Shown here in pieces: positions 61,402 through 64,000 of a stretch of 64,000 nucleotides of DNA (position 1 is its first letter; every line of letters starts with the position of its first letter). The notes beneath the pieces were generated by a model. It did not search any database. It worked only from the letters and a program-made list of their open reading frames with translations, and had not been told where the DNA came from. The translations under genes were made by a program, and so were the position numbers. The DNA is from Tsuneonella amylolytica (GTDB lineage Bacteria; Pseudomonadota; Alphaproteobacteria; Sphingomonadales; Sphingomonadaceae). The DNA lies in NCBI RefSeq assembly GCF_003626915.1, contig NZ_CP032570.1, forward strand, positions 2,603,001 to 2,667,000, read 5' to 3'.

Positions 61402-63771
61402 ATGGGCCACACGGCTGACAATATCGCAAGAGTGGAACGCGTCGGCGACCGCGATTTCCTCGCGCGTCTGCGTGGCCGGCTGCCGTGGGGACGGCGGGAG
61501 AAGTCGGAAAAGACGCGGTCGCCGGCCGCTCTGCGGAAGCGGATCGCGATATGGGCGATCGGCATCGGACTGGTCGCGGGCGCGATCGATTTGCCGAGGC
61601 CGCTGGAGGATCTGTACCGCCTGGCCCGCTTAACCGCTCATCCTCAAGACGCAGATGGCAGAACGGTGATCGTGGCTATCGACGATCGATCCCTTTCGGA
61701 ATTGGGAACGCGCGATCCCTTGCGGGGCGACGACGCCCGCCTGATCGATCGACTGGTGGCAGACGGCGCCAAACGCGTGGTCTTCGATCGCGCCTTTGCC
61801 GATCTGTCCACACCGGCCGAAGACGCCAAGCTCATTGCTGCGCTCGATCGTCATCGGGGGCGCGTCTTCATCGGATCGACCCCGGAAGTGGAAGTCGGTC
61901 TCGTGCAGGCCGGCGAGCAGTTGATTACCCATGAACGCTTCCGCGAAAAGGCGATCATGGTGTCCATGATGGGGCGACAGGGGCCGCTGGGGTTGGCCTG
62001 GAAGCTTCCGACGTCGTCGATGATCGACGGCAAAAAGCGGAAATCCATCTCCGCCTTGCTCGCGGAGACGGATCGCGAGACCGAATACTATCGGCCCGAC
62101 TTTTCCATACGAGCTGACACCATCCCGATGTATTCGTACATCGATGTCCTGCGGGGCAAGGTCGATCGGGCAGACATAGCCGGCCGCGATATAATCGTCG
62201 CTCCAGCAAATCTTACCTCGCCCGACCGCTATTACATGCAACTCATCGACTCGATCCTCGGATCGCAAATCCATGCCATCGGTGCACAGACCCTCAGGGA
62301 GCGCTTTCCGATCGACCTCGGATGGTTGCCGGGGTTCATCATCGCTGGCGCATTTGTCGTCTGGCAGTCCCGGCAGAAACTGCGCACTCGCAAAAGCTCT
62401 GCGCTCGTAATCGGTTTGCTCGCGGCTGCGCCCTTCGCTGCGGACCTGGCGAACATCAACTTCGAGGTGATGCCGGGGTTGGTGTGCATGTTGTATGGCT
62501 CGATCCGCCATGCCAGCCTCGTCCGCCGGACATATCGCGGCGACACGCACTTGCTTCGCATCGAGCAGTTGCATTCCGCCCGCCACGAAGCCGATTGCGA
62601 TGTCATCGCCCTGAAGCTTCGCAATTTCGCGACGATCAGCACGATCCTGTCTCCGAAGGAAATCGAAACCCTGCTGGAAAAAGTGCAGGGGATGCTGAAA
62701 GCGGCGGAAGGAAGCGCGCAGCTCGCATTCGACCGGGATACGATCGTCTGGTTGCGTCCGGCATTGCGCCGTGACGAGCGGGAGGATCACTTGCGCGGTC
62801 TTCATGCCCTTTTCCGGACGAGCATTCCGGTCGGTAATCAGATGCCCGCCGTCGCCACCGCAGCAGGCCTGGATGCCAATTACGAGTTGCCGTTGCGCGA
62901 ACGCATCGAAGGGGCAATCCAGAATGCCGAAGACGCCTCGACCCACGGCAAACTGTTTATAATCGGCGAAGGCGAGGCAGGGGAGGACCGGGCCTGGCGG
63001 TTGGGGTTCTTCGCCGAGTTGACCAATGCGATGGACACCGGCGACATCGAGGTGCGGTTTCAGCCGAAGGTCCGTCTCGCTACCGGAGAGATAGTGGGAG
63101 CAGAAGCACTTCTGCGCTGGAACCACCCCACGCGGGGCGCGATCGATCCGACGGAAATCGTTTCGTTCGCCGAAGACCACAACCGCATCGATGTGGTGAC
63201 ACGATACGTCCTCGACCAATCGCTTTCGCAGGCGAAGGCGGCAATCGCGCGCGATCCGGCATTCAAGATCGCCGTCAATGTGTCGGCACTGGACCTGCGC
63301 GATCCGGGGTTTGCGCGCGATGTCGCCAAGCGGCTGCGGATTCACGACTTCCCCGCAAGCAATCTAATCCTTGAGATTACCGAAACTGCACCGATCGACA
63401 GCAACGTGACGGCCAGTTCGGTTCTTCTAGAACTGAAACGTATGGGCGTTCGCCTGTCCGTGGACGATTTCGGAACCGGACATGCGTCGCTCCACTATTT
63501 GCGGCAGATCCCCAGTCACGAGGTCAAGATCGACCGAAGCTTCATATCGGGCATGATCGATTCTACCGAAGATCGGGCGCTGGTGAAGACCGCGATCGAC
63601 ATGATCCATTCGTTGGGACGGCTTGCCGTCGCGGAAGGGGTCGAGACGCAGGAAGTTGTCGACGCGCTCGTCGAACTCGGTTGCGACAAGGGACAGGGAT
63701 ATTTCTTTTCGCGCGCCGTTCCGATGGCCGAACTGCTGCCGAAGCTAAGCAGAGGGGCGCTCGCGGCCTAG
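61402..63771 (+). CDS. CHASE2-EAL c-di-GMP phosphodiesterase-like protein
   Basis: A 789-residue sensor protein. A membrane segment near 47-62 precedes an extracytoplasmic CHASE2 domain (about 75-300, with VIVAIDDRSLSELG and VVFDRAFAD), then two to three membrane segments (about 310-375). A region at about 390-540 follows that has the length of a GGDEF domain but no GGDEF or related motif. The EAL domain at 568 has EALLRWNHP, NVSALDL, LEITET, VDDFGTGHASL and AEGVET, so phosphodiesterase activity is plausible. It is followed by a small transcription unit without a visible terminator between. Confidence 0.88.
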   Translation: MGHTADNIARVERVGDRDFLARLRGRLPWGRREKSEKTRSPAALRKRIAIWAIGIGLVAGAIDLPRPLEDLYRLARLTAHPQDADGRTVIVAIDDRSLSELGTRDPLRGDDARLIDRLVADGAKRVVFDRAFADLSTPAEDAKLIAALDRHRGRVFIGSTPEVEVGLVQAGEQLITHERFREKAIMVSMMGRQGPLGLAWKLPTSSMIDGKKRKSISALLAETDRETEYYRPDFSIRADTIPMYSYIDVLRGKVDRADIAGRDIIVAPANLTSPDRYYMQLIDSILGSQIHAIGAQTLRERFPIDLGWLPGFIIAGAFVVWQSRQKLRTRKSSALVIGLLAAAPFAADLANINFEVMPGLVCMLYGSIRHASLVRRTYRGDTHLLRIEQLHSARHEADCDVIALKLRNFATISTILSPKEIETLLEKVQGMLKAAEGSAQLAFDRDTIVWLRPALRRDEREDHLRGLHALFRTSIPVGNQMPAVATAAGLDANYELPLRERIEGAIQNAEDASTHGKLFIIGEGEAGEDRAWRLGFFAELTNAMDTGDIEVRFQPKVRLATGEIVGAEALLRWNHPTRGAIDPTEIVSFAEDHNRIDVVTRYVLDQSLSQAKAAIARDPAFKIAVNVSALDLRDPGFARDVAKRLRIHDFPASNLILEITETAPIDSNVTASSVLLELKRMGVRLSVDDFGTGHASLHYLRQIPSHEVKIDRSFISGMIDSTEDRALVKTAIDMIHSLGRLAVAEGVETQEVVDALVELGCDKGQGYFFSRAVPMAELLPKLSRGALAA

Positions 63772-63774
63772 GAC

Positions 63775-63803
63775 TTGCAAAGTGTTTACGACCTGTTAAC
63801 TAT
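63775..63803 (+). promoter_or_regulatory. Candidate promoter of the 14-codon unit
   Basis: TTGCAA at 63775-63780 and AACTAT at 63798-63803 are 17 bases apart and lie just after the CHASE2-EAL stop. The -35 match is fair and the -10 match weak. Its position fits an independent short transcript ending at the hairpin at 63905-63937. Confidence 0.35.
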
Positions 63804-63841
63804 CCCTGTTAGCACATGGGGTGCGCAACAGGAGATTTACC

Positions 63842-63886
63842 ATGTCCATTTGGAACTGGTTTGATCGAGTTCTCGGCGGTCGTTGA
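63842..63886 (+). CDS. Candidate 14-residue small protein
   Basis: ATG at 63842 opens a 14-residue frame, MSIWNWFDRVLGGR, ending TGA at 63884-63886. AGGAG at 63830-63834 lies seven bases before the ATG, one of the best ribosome sites in the window. An intrinsic terminator begins 18 bases after the stop. The sequence is amphipathic with two Trp and a basic end. The whole unit looks like a dedicated short mRNA, a dual-function sRNA or a leader peptide. I know no family for it. Confidence 0.55.
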   Translation: MSIWNWFDRVLGGR

Positions 63887-63904
63887 TCACCTGATCGGCG
63901 CTGC

Positions 63905-63937
63905 AAAAAGCCCCGGCAATGCCGGGGCTTTTTATTT
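63905..63937. terminator. Intrinsic terminator after the 14-codon unit
   Basis: GCCCCGGC (63910-63917) and GCCGGGGC (63921-63928) form an 8-bp stem with an AAT loop, flanked by AAAAA before and TTTTTATTT after. The flanking A-run would also let it terminate a convergent minus-strand transcript coming from 63959. Confidence 0.88.
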
Positions 63938-63958
63938 GTCCGGCGTATACGTGCGTGG

Positions 63959-64000
63959 TCACGCAGGCGCCCTGGCCTTCTCCGCGCGATCGACGATGCC
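63959..64000 (-). CDS. 3' end of an unidentified gene (partial)
   Basis: Reading in from the window edge on the minus strand, 13 residues GIVDRAEKARAPA are followed by TGA (complement at 63959-63961). The charged end and the position just outside a bidirectional terminator fit the C-terminus of a convergent gene. Too little is present to identify it. Confidence 0.35.
   Translation of the reverse strand, partial: GIVDRAEKARAPA

Overview
The window is a G+C-rich (roughly two thirds by eye), tightly packed chromosomal segment. Its gene content and order point to an alphaproteobacterium of the Sphingomonadales, most likely Erythrobacteraceae or a close relative. Supporting signs are the rpsF-rpsR-rplI, rsmI-yraN-gshB, fabD-fabG and lolC-lolD operons, a DOMON-like/DUF1343 pair, an mcl-type phaC, many PilZ proteins, GANTC-type sites and frequent four-base start/stop overlaps (ATGA, GTGA). 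This placement is inferred from gene families, not from an rRNA. I saw no rRNA, tRNA, CRISPR array or insertion sequence, and no gene-free stretch longer than about 200 bases.

Layout. 1-9.3 kb: photolyase, cyclopropane-type methyltransferase, serine hydrolase, PilZ protein, SDR-purF, lolCD and glutathione peroxidase. 9.3-23 kb: dnaE, acyl-CoA ligase/DUF1330, an MFS-cysK-hydrolase operon, PilZ, tyrS, DOMON-like/DUF1343 and a spinster-type MFS. 23-31.4 kb: VWA protein, soluble chemoreceptor-like protein, PilZ, L,D-transpeptidase, MoxR ATPase, parE and an LpoA-like lipoprotein. 31.4-41.4 kb: rsmI-yraN-gshB, the S6/S18/L9 operon with a candidate autoregulatory leader, DUF808, a Mur-ligase-like gene divergent from an LD-carboxypeptidase, fabDG and dnaN. 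41.4-49.2 kb: DUF2855, then a minus-strand run phaC, PHA-depolymerase-like hydrolase, ferredoxin reductase, D-aminoacylase-type amidohydrolase and zinc-free alcohol dehydrogenase. 49.4-56.2 kb: tandem PAS-GGDEF-EAL-PilZ proteins and lepA. 56.4-59 kb: a low-G+C island. 59.1-64 kb: an unknown HTH-like protein with an apparent frameshift, a Flp pilin, bamD, a CHASE2-EAL protein and a tiny 14-codon transcription unit.

The most interesting system is the island at about 56.4-59.0 kb. I read it as a compact CBASS anti-phage module: a DncV-like CD-NTase, an overlapping standalone E2-like gene carrying a C-terminal SEC-C zinc motif, and a divergently transcribed two-TM beta-rich effector resembling Cap15. 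It has no E1 and no JAB protease. Its base composition (near 50 % G+C) differs sharply from its flanks, which suggests horizontal acquisition between lepA and a core-like unknown gene.

A second theme is cyclic-di-GMP signalling: two tandem diguanylate cyclase/phosphodiesterase paralogs ending in PilZ, a CHASE2-EAL protein and three stand-alone PilZ proteins. Many of these genes, plus the Flp pilin, have TTAACC or TTAACCAT-like sites upstream, which resemble CtrA half-sites. A third theme is envelope and peptidoglycan turnover (LolCD, BamD, L,D-transpeptidase, LpoA-like, LdcA, Mur ligase, DUF1343).
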